DNA from: Prescottella equi
Lineage (GTDB): Bacteria; Actinomycetota; Actinomycetes; Mycobacteriales; Mycobacteriaceae
Length of the DNA stretch: 64,000 bases
Assembly: GCF_020171745.1 (NCBI RefSeq)
Contig: NZ_JAIVAH010000020.1
Span: forward strand, 62,001 to 126,000
Reading direction: 5' to 3'
A program made the translations under genes and the position numbers. The first letter of the stretch is position 1. Each line of letters starts with the position of its first letter. Positions 14,535 through 23,680 of the stretch are shown here, in pieces. The notes beneath the pieces are model-generated. The model was not told where the DNA came from and did no database searches. It saw only the letters and a program-made list of their open reading frames with translations.

Positions 14535-15497
14535 TTACCCGATCGGCGAACCGGTAAACGGCGCGATGACCACACACGGCACCTGACGCGGGTGCTGTGG
14601 ATCGAGTGCGTTGAGGACGTAGCCTGCCGCGACAGGCGATGCCCCAAGCGCCGCATGCTCCGAGTAGTCCTGCGGACACTGGTCCTGGACGACGATGTTG
14701 GTCGCGTTCGGACCGGCGACGAGACCGCTGGTGTACGGCACGACGAGTTCGTCGTACCTGGTGGCAATGTTCGTGTACTCGACGCCGGGAGCATAGGGCG
14801 TGTCGCCCTCGTTCATCCTCTCGACGAAGTCGGTACCCGGTGCCATGTCCAGACAGGACGCACACAGCTGGCCGAACGTCTGCTCCTGCAACGACTTAAG
14901 CCCGAACTGCTTCACGAGGCCCGTAATCTCACCGGCGCCGAAAGAGCCGGCCCCACCCCAGAGCGGAGCCAGTGACACATATTTGTCCACCTTCGCCGCG
15001 CCACCGAGGAACTTCACGTAGTAGTTCGGCATCAGCGTGCCCTGCGAGTGGCCGACGATGTCGACCTTGCTCGCGCCGGTGGCCGCGAGCACCTCGTCCA
15101 CGAAGACCGCCAACTCCTCGGCGCTCTGGTCGAGCGGCATGAGCGCGCCAAAGGCACTCATCGGCCATGTCGCGCCCGGTCGGGTCCCGTAGGTGGGCGC
15201 AAACACGCAGTAGCCCTCGTTCTTCAACAGTGGAACGTAAGTGGCCCAGTTGGTTTGCCGATTCGCACCCGTACCGTGGACGAGGATCACCGGATTCGGA
15301 TGGGCCTCGGTCGGCTTGCAGGTCCAGTCGTTCGAACCCGGAATCGAGCCGCCCGGATTCGCCGTCTCGAGCCCGATCCCGTCGTAGAAGTTGTGCGGCA
15401 CGGGCAGCGGATCGGCGCCGGCGCCCGACGCTGCCACCACAGGCATGGCGACGGCACACACTGCAAACGCAACGACCGCAGCAAAAACGGCACGCAT
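14535..15497 (-). CDS. Secreted triacylglycerol lipase/esterase (alpha/beta hydrolase)
   Basis: A GAGGGGGA ribosome-binding site fixes the start at 15497. The 320-residue preprotein has a signal peptide ending near residue 28 (VAASGAGADP). The fold shows the oxyanion segment ILVHGTGANR (71-80), the nucleophile elbow GHSQG with Ser151, and paired Cys residues (CASCLD; QDQCPQ, QVPCV) suggesting disulfides in an exported enzyme. This pattern matches the class 2 lipase family of Streptomyces, Nocardia and Rhodococcus, which hydrolyse triacylglycerols or short esters outside the cell. The candidate acid and His are in the C-terminal third (DQCPQDYSEHAAL, His in SEHAAL). It is the first chromosomal gene after the prophage boundary. 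Confidence 0.88.
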   Translation of the reverse strand: MRAVFAAVVAFAVCAVAMPVVAASGAGADPLPVPHNFYDGIGLETANPGGSIPGSNDWTCKPTEAHPNPVILVHGTGANRQTNWATYVPLLKNEGYCVFAPTYGTRPGATWPMSAFGALMPLDQSAEELAVFVDEVLAATGASKVDIVGHSQGTLMPNYYVKFLGGAAKVDKYVSLAPLWGGAGSFGAGEITGLVKQFGLKSLQEQTFGQLCASCLDMAPGTDFVERMNEGDTPYAPGVEYTNIATRYDELVVPYTSGLVAGPNATNIVVQDQCPQDYSEHAALGASPVAAGYVLNALDPQHPRQVPCVVIAPFTGSPIG

Positions 15498-15581
15498 GAA
15501 GATCCCCCTCGGCTGTTCCACCAGAACCCCCGACTGACCGAAACCTAGCACCCACGAAAGGTTTCGGCCGCGAATCGCGAA

Positions 15582-15613
15582 CGGCCCGCCCCTGGGTTAC
15601 CGGGGACGGGCCG
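15582..15613 (-). terminator. Hairpin after the DUF4185 gene
   Basis: CGGCCCG and CGGGCCG (15582-15588, 15607-15613) with inner CCC/GGG pairing form a strong GC stem 21 nt downstream of the stop of the gene ending at 15635 and upstream of the lipase gene on the same strand. It has no long T run. Confidence 0.55.
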
Positions 15614-15634
15614 CTCGCTACGAACTCCGCTCGA

Positions 15635-17062
15635 TCACTCGACTTCGTCGGGCGCGACGAAGCCTTCGGGCGTCTGGAAGCCCTCGAGCCTCTGCTCGCC
15701 GGTGACCGCCGGGTCCGGCCGGTCGAACGTGTCGGTGGACGCCACACGCATGCCGCTCAGGTCGGTCTTCATATAGATCACGTTGTACCGATCCCACGTG
15801 GTCAGCACGAAGTAGAGGTTCTTGTCGTTGCTGTTCTTGTTGGACCACGGATGCATGAATCCGCCGTACAGCGACGGGAGTGTGGTCCCACTTATCAACG
15901 TCTGCGTGCCGCTCCAGTTGATCAGGTCCGACGACTGCCGAATCTTCAGCCCGCCCAGGTCTGTGTACATCGCGACGTACTTGTTCAGGTACGGATTCCA
16001 CTGCACCGACAGTTCGCTGACGTTGCCGCGGATCACCGGAACCGCATCGGCGAGGTTCTGACTCCAGCCCGAGCCGGTCCGGTACTCGTACGCGTTCGGA
16101 TTGCGGATGTCCGCCTTGAGCACTCGGGCGAGGCGCGCCTCCCCGGATCGCCCGGAGGGCGTACCGAACTCGTAGACGTAGCCGTCCCCGCGGTCCGGAA
16201 CGAAGGCACTCATCTGCCAGTCGAAGTTGTGGTCCGAGAGCACGGGGTTCTCGAGGGGCAGAGGCGGTACGGGAAGAGCGAGGGTGTTGATACGAACGGT
16301 GGCCGGGTCCGTGGTCCAGTTCTCACCGTAGTCGTTCGAGTAGGCGAGCCCGGAGTAGTTCGTGGTCCACTCACCTGGCACGTCCCACGACCGGACGGAC
16401 ATCCACCGCACGTACTGGACACCGTCGACGGCAACGCCGCCGGTCGGGATGACGGTGAACTCGGGCAGCCCTCCCGGCCCATTCGAGATCAGGCCTTTGA
16501 TCACCTGTCGCGAAAAGTTCTCGACCGGCTCCGGAGCCATCGGCGAGGTGGCGATCCGCATACCGTCAGCCAGGTTGGCGTCGGTGCTCCGGAACAGCAC
16601 ATTGCTGCGCCACTGATCGCCGTCGATGCCGCAGTCGCCCACGGTGTCGCCGAAGGCCATCATCACCTGGCCGGCGCCGCCGTCCCACATGATCCCGAGG
16701 TCGGTGCCGGCGACGCTGAAGCGGTCGATCGTGTCGTTCGGGCTACCCGGACCCGTGACCATCTCGATCGCCTTGGTGGGGCCGGACAGCACCGGCAGGG
16801 CACCGTTGGGCGCACCGGTGATCCACGGGAGCGAGTTGGCGAGCGACCCCGTCGCGCTGCCGAGACTGCCGGCGCCGAGGCTGCCCATGAGGCTGCCCGT
16901 CAATCCGGAACTACCCAGACTGCCCGCGCTGCCCAGACTGCCGCCGCCCTGACCACACGGACCACCGATCGCCGCGGCCGGCGTTGCCATCGCGACCGAC
17001 AAGCCTGCCGTCACCGCAGCCGCCGACAGCGCGGCCGCCCACCTTCGATTCGCTTCTCTCAC
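15635..17062 (-). CDS. Secreted DUF4185 protein, candidate endo-D-arabinanase (GH183)
   Basis: This is a 475-residue exported protein. Residues 1-32 are a signal peptide ending ATPAAAI. Residues 33-75 are a Gly/Ser/Leu-repeat linker (GSLGSAGSLGSSG type), followed by a five-bladed propeller-like DUF4185 domain. That domain contains MWDGGAGQVMMAFGDTVGD, WRSNVLFRSTD, YVRWMSVRSWDVPGEW, YSNDYGENW and ELSVQWNPYLNKYVAMYTD. DUF4185 proteins of mycobacteria and their phages have been described as endo-D-arabinofuranases (family GH183) cutting the arabinan of arabinogalactan and lipoarabinomannan. In a mycolic-acid bacterium the same envelope substrate exists, so wall remodelling is the likely role. 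The acidic active-site residues were not assigned from the sequence. Confidence 0.85.
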   Translation of the reverse strand: MREANRRWAAALSAAAVTAGLSVAMATPAAAIGGPCGQGGGSLGSAGSLGSSGLTGSLMGSLGAGSLGSATGSLANSLPWITGAPNGALPVLSGPTKAIEMVTGPGSPNDTIDRFSVAGTDLGIMWDGGAGQVMMAFGDTVGDCGIDGDQWRSNVLFRSTDANLADGMRIATSPMAPEPVENFSRQVIKGLISNGPGGLPEFTVIPTGGVAVDGVQYVRWMSVRSWDVPGEWTTNYSGLAYSNDYGENWTTDPATVRINTLALPVPPLPLENPVLSDHNFDWQMSAFVPDRGDGYVYEFGTPSGRSGEARLARVLKADIRNPNAYEYRTGSGWSQNLADAVPVIRGNVSELSVQWNPYLNKYVAMYTDLGGLKIRQSSDLINWSGTQTLISGTTLPSLYGGFMHPWSNKNSNDKNLYFVLTTWDRYNVIYMKTDLSGMRVASTDTFDRPDPAVTGEQRLEGFQTPEGFVAPDEVE

Positions 17063-17419
17063 AGACCGATTCCCTTCCAGCAGGTACAGACAGAGGGAGA
17101 CAACCCGAAAGCGGCCCGACCGCTGATTCCCCCGAATACGTTCGTCGATCCACGATCAAACCACGGAAAAGCCCCGATCACGGCGTTTCCTGTGTGGCTG
17201 CTGGGAAAACAGGGACTACGCCGACGTCCGGAACGGCAGCGCCGGACACCCGCGCCGAGGCGCCACCGAGCAACCCGCCTAGCAATCTTCGCAACCGCGT
17301 AACACAATGTTCACACGTGGCTAATCTCACTTTCCGCAGGTAACCGTCGAAGTGGAGGCCCCTCGCGGACTATCGTGTAACGGAAAGATTAATAACTTCT
17401 CACGGAATCTAGTAGGTGA
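17063..17419. other. Divergent intergenic region upstream of gdhA
   Basis: This 357-nt stretch separates the DUF4185 gene and gdhA, which diverge. No gene is seen. A GTAAC-N6-TTCAC element at 17299-17314, about 105 nt before gdhA, weakly resembles GlnR/AmtR-type nitrogen-control half-sites. An AT-richer block with GTGTAACGGAAAGATTAATAAC character at about 17376-17397 is the likely gdhA promoter area. Neither is secure. Confidence 0.3.
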
Positions 17420-18766
<1,347 letters not shown>

Positions 18767-18779
18767 TCGACTGACATAC

Positions 18780-18825
18780 GAGATCGGGCCCGGCACCTTT
18801 CACAGGTGCCGGGCCCGATCTCTTT
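18780..18825 (+). terminator. Terminator of gdhA, bidirectional
   Basis: AGATCGGGCCCGGCACCT pairs perfectly with AGGTGCCGGGCCCGATCT around a 5-nt loop and is followed by CTTTG. It lies between gdhA and the convergent desaturase operon and can serve both. Confidence 0.85.
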
Positions 18826-18833
18826 GTTCCGGT

Positions 18834-19064
18834 TCAGCTCTCGCCGATGTCCGACCGTTCGCCGTCCTCGCGAGCTTTCCTCGAAGCCTCGCGCATCTCG
18901 ATCCCGTCGGTGATCCAGTCACCCACTTCCCGCGTGACGTCCCGGACGGCCCCCGCGATGATCACCGCGATCGCCCCGACGTGTGTGGCCGCGGACTCGG
19001 TGAGTTCCTGCACCGTGTCCTTGCCTCGCTCGAACTTCCCCACCATGTTCGACGTGCCTCTCAT
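18834..19064 (-). CDS. Small desaturase-operon protein (76 aa) with one membrane-like helix
   Basis: The start ATG at 19062-19064 overlaps the desaturase stop as ATGA (19061-19064), indicating translational coupling. The 76-residue product is MRGTSNMVGKFERGKDTVQE, then a hydrophobic helix THVGAIAVIIAGAV (about residues 28-40), then an amphipathic charged tail (REVGDWITDGIEMREASRKA). It has no known domain. A strictly coupled small membrane protein in a desaturase/reductase operon could help assemble or anchor the complex, but that is inference. An internal Met at 19046 with a shorter N terminus is the alternative start. Confidence 0.7.
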   Translation of the reverse strand: MRGTSNMVGKFERGKDTVQELTESAATHVGAIAVIIAGAVRDVTREVGDWITDGIEMREASRKAREDGERSDIGES

Positions 19065-20245
19065 GCAGCGGTCTTCCGACGCTCGACGATAACACCGCGC
19101 ACCGGGGCCGGGCCGGCGAGCGACGGCGGCAGCGCCAACCGGAAGATCTTGGCCCACACGGTGCCGATCTGCCGGAAGAAGCCGCCCGTGTTGTACGGCA
19201 GGCCGTAGCGTTCGCACAGTTCCCGCACCCGCGGCGCCATCTCCGGGTACCGGTGCGCCGGGATGTCCGGGAACAGGTGGTGCTCGATCTGGTGCGAGAG
19301 GTTGCCGGACATGATGTGGAACAGCGGGCTTCCGGTGATGTTGGCGCTGCCGAGCATCTGCCGCAGGTACCACTGGCCGCGGGTCTCGTCGGCCGTCTCC
19401 TCCTCGGTGAAACTCTGCACGCCCGACGGGAAGTGGCCGCAGAAGATGATCGAGTACGCCCACACGTTGCGGACCACATTGGCGGTGGCGTTGCCGAGCA
19501 GCGTCGAGACGAACAGCGGGCCGGTGAGCGTCGGGAACAGTACGTAGTCCTTGAGCACCTGCCGTCCGGCCTTGCGCCACCACCCCTGCACCAACGGCTT
19601 GACGTCCACCCAACGGCGCTTGCCCTGGATCACGTTCTCTGCCTCGAGATCGTGCAGCATCACACCCCACTCGAACAGGAACATGAGCACGGTCGCATAT
19701 ACCGGATTGCCCAGGTAGTAGGGGTTCCAGCGCTGCGCCTCGTCCATCCGTAGGACGCCGTAGCCGATGTCCCGGTCGCGTCCGACGATGTTCGTGTACG
19801 TGTGGTGCAGGTAGTTGTGCGAGTGCTTCCATTGGTCCGCGGGGCACACGGTGTCCCACTCGAACACCCGCGAGTTCAGGCCCGGTTCACGCATCCAGTC
19901 GTACTGGCCGTGCATGACGTTGTGCCCGATCTCCATGTTGTCGAGGATCTTCGAGATCGACAGCGCCCCGACACCGGCCAGCCAGAACGGCGGCAGGAAT
20001 CCCAGATACATCAGGCCTCGACCGGCCACCTCGAAGCCGCGCTGCGCCTTGATGATCCGGTAGATGTACTCGCGGTCTGCGGCGCCGAGGTCGGCAACGA
20101 CCTCGTCACGCAGCGCGTCGAGTTCCCGCCCGAGTTCCTCGACGTCGTCGTAGCCGATGACCGTGACCTCCGGTTCGGGGTCGCGGGCACCGAATCTCAG
20201 GAACCCGGGCATCGACAGGAACCCGGGAAGACTGATTCCGAACAT
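19061..20245 (-). CDS. desA3: Membrane acyl-CoA/fatty-acid desaturase (DesA3 type)
   Basis: This 394-residue integral-membrane di-iron desaturase introduces a cis double bond into long-chain acyl-CoA (stearoyl to oleoyl in mycobacteria). The three histidine boxes are GHNVMHG (His108, His112), HSHNYLHH (141-148) and HQIEHH (about residue 318). They are separated by hydrophobic segments (MYLGFLPPFWLAGVGAL and MFLFEWGVM regions). AGAGGAGAAA before the ATG at 20245 fixes the start. It lies 34 nt after the reductase gene that should feed it electrons, and its stop overlaps the 76-residue gene. The arrangement matches the mycobacterial Rv3229c-Rv3230c pair. Control is probably by the adjacent TetR protein. 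Confidence 0.93.
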   Translation of the reverse strand: MFGISLPGFLSMPGFLRFGARDPEPEVTVIGYDDVEELGRELDALRDEVVADLGAADREYIYRIIKAQRGFEVAGRGLMYLGFLPPFWLAGVGALSISKILDNMEIGHNVMHGQYDWMREPGLNSRVFEWDTVCPADQWKHSHNYLHHTYTNIVGRDRDIGYGVLRMDEAQRWNPYYLGNPVYATVLMFLFEWGVMLHDLEAENVIQGKRRWVDVKPLVQGWWRKAGRQVLKDYVLFPTLTGPLFVSTLLGNATANVVRNVWAYSIIFCGHFPSGVQSFTEEETADETRGQWYLRQMLGSANITGSPLFHIMSGNLSHQIEHHLFPDIPAHRYPEMAPRVRELCERYGLPYNTGGFFRQIGTVWAKIFRLALPPSLAGPAPVRGVIVERRKTAA

Positions 20246-20279
20246 GGGTTTCTCCTCTGAGAGTGGTGGACCGGCGCGG

Positions 20280-21365
20280 TCAGACGTCGATCTCGACGTC
20301 GCCCACGGGTGCCGAGATGCACAGTTGGATCGGCTGGTCCGGGTCGTCGTGGGTGTCGCCGGTGCGGAGGTTGCGAGTGCGCCCGGACCGTTTGACCGCC
20401 GTACAGGAGAAGCAGATCCCCATCCGGCAGCCGAACTCCGGTTGCAGGCCCGCGGCCTCCGCTTGCTCGAGCAGACTGTCGCCGGTGTTCGCTGCGGTGA
20501 CACCGCTGCGCGCGAACGAGACGGCGCCCTCCGCGGGCCCCACTGGCGCCGGCGGATCGATCCGGAACCGTTCGGTGTGCATCTGTGCACCGAAACCGTC
20601 GGCATCGAGCAGGTCTCGGACCGAGGCCGAAAGCGCGTCGGGCCCACACACGAACACCTCCGATTCGGGCCCGAACCACGGCGCGACGGCGTCCAGGTGC
20701 TCGCGCCGGAACCGCCCCTCGACCGAGGTCTCGACGACACGGACAGCGATATTGCCCCGGGCCTCCCCGATCGCCCGCAGCTCACCGAGCACCGGGACGT
20801 CCCCCTGCGTGCGGGCGTAGTGCAGGAACGCGACCAGGCCGGCGAATCCCTCGTCGACGAGGGTCCGCAGCATCGACAGCACGGGCGTGATGCCGCTACC
20901 TCCGCTCACGAGGACCACCTGCGCCGGTCGCGGCGCCGGCAGCATGAATTCCCCTGCCGCCGTAGAGAGATCGACCACCGCGCCGACAGCCGCCTCCCGG
21001 ACGAGATGCTGCGAGACCAACCCTCCGGGGTGCGCCCGCACGATCAACCGGATCACATCGCGCGGCCCGCACTCGGCCCCGGTCGGCGAGTAGCACCGGG
21101 TGTGCCGGACCCCGTCGATCACGACGCCGACCTGCACGAACTGCCCGGCCCGGAATCCACGCCACTGACGCGTCGGACGCAGATCGAGCACCACCGAATC
21201 CGACGTCGGACGCTCGACCCGCACGACGCGGGCCCGCATCTCACGGGCCGTCGCCATCGGGTCGAGGAGTTCGAGGTAGCGGTCCACCGCATGCGGCGTC
21301 GCCAGCGCCTCGAACAGCGAGAGGAACGGCCGCGCCGGCGACCGACCGAGGGAACTCGTCGTCAT
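20280..21365 (-). CDS. Ferredoxin reductase-type electron donor for the desaturase
   Basis: This 361-residue flavoprotein has an FAD-binding barrel (HTRCYSPTG), an NAD(P)-binding domain (LVSGGSGITPVLSMLRTL, FVCGPDALS) and a C-terminal plant-type [2Fe-2S] domain with FGCRMGICFSCTAVKRSG and QLCISAPVG. The Cys spacing CX4CX2C plus a distal Cys is intact. This layout (FNR plus ferredoxin fused) is that of the mycobacterial Rv3230c oxidoreductase, which passes NADPH electrons to DesA3. The start at 21365 (MTTSSLG) is chosen because GAGGAG lies 6 nt upstream; ATG at 21371 abuts the Shine-Dalgarno. First gene of the three-gene operon. Confidence 0.92.
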   Translation of the reverse strand: MTTSSLGRSPARPFLSLFEALATPHAVDRYLELLDPMATAREMRARVVRVERPTSDSVVLDLRPTRQWRGFRAGQFVQVGVVIDGVRHTRCYSPTGAECGPRDVIRLIVRAHPGGLVSQHLVREAAVGAVVDLSTAAGEFMLPAPRPAQVVLVSGGSGITPVLSMLRTLVDEGFAGLVAFLHYARTQGDVPVLGELRAIGEARGNIAVRVVETSVEGRFRREHLDAVAPWFGPESEVFVCGPDALSASVRDLLDADGFGAQMHTERFRIDPPAPVGPAEGAVSFARSGVTAANTGDSLLEQAEAAGLQPEFGCRMGICFSCTAVKRSGRTRNLRTGDTHDDPDQPIQLCISAPVGDVEIDV

Positions 21366-21402
21366 GATCATCTCCTCACGAGAGATTTTCAGTGCACACT
21401 CG

Positions 21403-21419
21403 TACACTGATTAGTGTGA
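21403..21419. promoter_or_regulatory. Putative TetR operator between desaturase operon and regulator
   Basis: ACACT-GATT-AGTGT (21404-21417) is a perfect 5-bp inverted repeat, flanked by a second CACACT (21396-21401) and a GTGAACG box. It sits between the divergent reductase gene and the DesT/FabR-like regulator, where such regulators bind. The exact footprint is inferred. Confidence 0.55.
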
Positions 21420-21515
21420 ACGCGATTACCCCCTACCTGTCAATCCCGGAGGAACGTGACGGCGATCACTGCACTGCTCGGACGGGCCCGGAACCCAGTG
21501 CCTAGACTCGACGCC

Positions 21516-22145
21516 GTGACCGAACCGGTGGAGACGCGCGCGCAGCGCAAGGAGCGCACGCGTCAGGCGCTCTTGGACCGGGCGCTCGAACTCCACGCCG
21601 ACCGCAGTTTCGCGAGTGTGAGCCTGCGCGAGGTCGCGCGCGCCGCGGGCATCGTGCCCACCGCCTTCTACCGACACTTCGCCTCGATGGACGAACTCGG
21701 CGTCGCGCTGGCCGAGGACAGCATGCGCGTGCTGCGCCGGATGCTGCGCGACGCCCGGCGCACCCCGAGCACGAGGAACGCCCCCGACTCCCTCGACATC
21801 CTTGTACGCCAGGTGCGCGCCCACGAGGCCGAATTCCGGTTCGTCGCCCGCGAGCGGTACGGCGGGGTCCCGGAGGTCCGGCGCGCGATCGCCACCGAAC
21901 TGCGGCTGTTCGTCAGCGAACTCACCATCGACCTCGGACGCATGCCGGCGCTGCGCGACTGGGACGTCGAAGACCTCGAGATGGCCGCGGACCTGATCGT
22001 GCAGGCCATGCTCGCCGCCGTCGTCGACCTGCTCGAGGTCGATCACCCGGGTTCGGCCGCCGAACGGGCGGTGATCGACCGTACCCAGAAGCAACTGCGC
22101 CTGATCACGATCGGTATCGGCGGCTGGAAACCCACGCACCCGTAG
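21516..22145 (+). CDS. TetR regulator resembling DesT/FabR (unsaturated fatty-acid control)
   Basis: This is a 209-residue TetR protein. The N-terminal DNA-binding domain reads TRAQRKERTRQALLDRALEL, then VSLREVARAAGIVPTAFYRHF (about residues 35-56). The LREVxRxAGIVPTAFYRHFxxMDELG signature is characteristic of the FabR/DesT group, which sense saturated versus unsaturated acyl chains and repress desaturase genes. Divergence from the desA3 operon fits that role exactly. GTG 21516 is preferred as start because TAGACT lies 7 nt upstream (leaderless). A GTG at 21456 with GGAGG only 3 nt before it would add 20 residues. Confidence 0.82.
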   Translation: MTEPVETRAQRKERTRQALLDRALELHADRSFASVSLREVARAAGIVPTAFYRHFASMDELGVALAEDSMRVLRRMLRDARRTPSTRNAPDSLDILVRQVRAHEAEFRFVARERYGGVPEVRRAIATELRLFVSELTIDLGRMPALRDWDVEDLEMAADLIVQAMLAAVVDLLEVDHPGSAAERAVIDRTQKQLRLITIGIGGWKPTHP

Positions 22146-22166
22146 CGATTCCGCTACCGTGACGCC

Positions 22167-23012
22167 ATGACCGACGATTCGCGGACCGATCGAGTTCGCT
22201 TGGGCGAACTGACCTTCGACGTGACCGTCGCGGGCCCCGACGACGGAACTCCGATCGTCCTGCTACACGGCTTCCCGGAGAGTTCGGCATCGTGGCGCCC
22301 GGTCACTCCGCGCCTGGTGGCGTCGGGGCTGCGGGTGATCGCGCCGAACCAGCGCGGCTACTCCCCCGACGCCCGCCCGGAGCGGGTCGAGGACTACCGC
22401 TTCGACCGCCTCGTCGGCGACGTCGTCGGCCTGCTCGACGCCTACGACCTCGAGTCGGCACACCTGGTGGGCCACGACTGGGGTGCCGCAGTCGCGTGGC
22501 AGGTCGCCGGACGCCATCCGGACCGGATCCGCAGCCTCACCGCCGTCTCCGTGCCGCACCCGGCCGCGTTCGGGTGGGCGCTCCGCGAAGACGCCGATCA
22601 GCAGCGCCGGTCCGAGTACATCGGACTGCTGCGCCAGGAAGGTAAAGCGGAAAGTGTTCTGCTCGAGGACGACTCGCGACGACTGCGAGCGATGTTCGGC
22701 GACGGCAACGACCCCGAACTGGTCGAGGAGCATGTGCGCCTGCTGTCGCAGCCCGGCGCCCTCACCGCCGCGATGAACTGGTACCGGGCGATGACCCGCG
22801 AGTTCGGTGACCTGCCGCCCGTCCGCGTGCCGACCACGTACGTGTGGAGCACCGCCGATCCCGCGCTCGGCCCGGCCGGGGCCAAGCGGTGCGCCGAATT
22901 CGTCGATGCGCCCTACCGTTTCGTCGTCCTCGACGGCGCGAGCCACTGGATCCCGGAGGAGCAGCCGGACACGCTGGCCGACGCGATCCTCGCGCGCGTC
23001 GCGCAGGCCTGA
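22167..23012 (+). CDS. Alpha/beta hydrolase, epoxide-hydrolase-like
   Basis: The 281-residue enzyme has the HGFPES oxyanion motif (34-39), GHDWGAA with nucleophile Asp104, and a C-terminal GASHWIPEEQP His. This is the Asp-His pattern of epoxide hydrolases and haloalkane dehalogenases rather than serine esterases. A cap region with WYRAMTREF supplies the Tyr typical of epoxide hydrolases. TACCGT lies 6 nt before the ATG, so the transcript may be leaderless. It is 21 nt after the TetR gene and may also be co-transcribed with it. Substrate cannot be told from sequence; a lipid epoxide is possible in this context. Confidence 0.82.
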   Translation: MTDDSRTDRVRLGELTFDVTVAGPDDGTPIVLLHGFPESSASWRPVTPRLVASGLRVIAPNQRGYSPDARPERVEDYRFDRLVGDVVGLLDAYDLESAHLVGHDWGAAVAWQVAGRHPDRIRSLTAVSVPHPAAFGWALREDADQQRRSEYIGLLRQEGKAESVLLEDDSRRLRAMFGDGNDPELVEEHVRLLSQPGALTAAMNWYRAMTREFGDLPPVRVPTTYVWSTADPALGPAGAKRCAEFVDAPYRFVVLDGASHWIPEEQPDTLADAILARVAQA

Positions 23013-23019
23013 CCCGTCC

Positions 23020-23589
23020 TCACGCGCGCAGCAGTACCTCGAGTTCGTCGACGACCGCGTCGAGCGGCGCCGAAGTGCCCTGCGCCTGCGCCATCACGAG
23101 TGCACCCTCGAGTGCGCTGACCACCAACACGGACAGCGACGCCGACCGGTTCTGCGCTACCCCGTCGTCGACGAGACTGGTGGCAATAAGGTCGCACCAC
23201 TCGGTGAAGGTGATCCCGGCGACTTCGCGGGCGCCGCGCTCGGTACCCAGCGCGGCGGCGACGATGGGGCATCCGGCCTGGTAGTCGGTGGCCTCGAGTC
23301 CGCGGCGCCACAGGTCGACGAGCGCCCGCAGCGCCGAGACGGTGTCACCCGTTTCGAGCACCCGGGCGATGCCCCGACCGAGATAGGCGGCGGCGGAACG
23401 GGTGGCCTCCTCGACGAGTTGTGACTTGCCGGCCGGGAAGTGGTGGTAGATCGAACCGCGGGGTGCGCCGCTGTGCGCGAGGACGTCGGCGAACGACGTC
23501 GCCGCCACCCCTTGCTCGCGGATCAGCGCGACAGCGCTGTCGATCATCGCGGCCCGCGGGCCGCCCCCGGGATCCTGCCGCCTCGCCAT
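23020..23589 (-). CDS. TetR-family regulator (YxaF/LmrA type)
   Basis: The 189-residue protein has an N-terminal helix-turn-helix (ATSFADVLAHSGAPRGSIYHHFPAGKSQLV) and an ACP-like ligand domain with AGCPIVAAALGTE. The Gly-Ser-Ile-Tyr-His-His-Phe-Pro recognition helix and CP motif are typical of the LmrA/YxaF subgroup. It diverges from the thioesterase gene over a 91-nt spacer containing the palindrome GTATG-TTGT-CATAC, its probable operator. It is convergent with the hydrolase gene, leaving only 7 nt between the stops. Confidence 0.85.
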   Translation of the reverse strand: MARRQDPGGGPRAAMIDSAVALIREQGVAATSFADVLAHSGAPRGSIYHHFPAGKSQLVEEATRSAAAYLGRGIARVLETGDTVSALRALVDLWRRGLEATDYQAGCPIVAAALGTERGAREVAGITFTEWCDLIATSLVDDGVAQNRSASLSVLVVSALEGALVMAQAQGTSAPLDAVVDELEVLLRA

Positions 23590-23633
23590 GTCCTCGCCCT
23601 TTCCGCCGTCGCACGGTTGCCGCCCGCTTCTAT

Positions 23634-23647
23634 GTATGTTGTCATAC
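23634..23647. promoter_or_regulatory. Putative operator GTATG-TTGT-CATAC
   Basis: This is a perfect 5-bp inverted repeat with a 4-nt spacer in the AT-rich centre of the TetR/thioesterase divergent spacer. It overlaps the likely -10 element TATGTT, a position at which binding would block both promoters. Confidence 0.55.
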
Positions 23648-23680
23648 TTAAAACCGGATCGTCACCCGTCAGGAGTTGTC

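Noticed and set aside
17299-17314. GlnR-type box GTAAC-N6-TTCAC upstream of gdhA
   Set aside because: Only one imperfect half-site pair and no second pair at the expected distance; kept as a note only.
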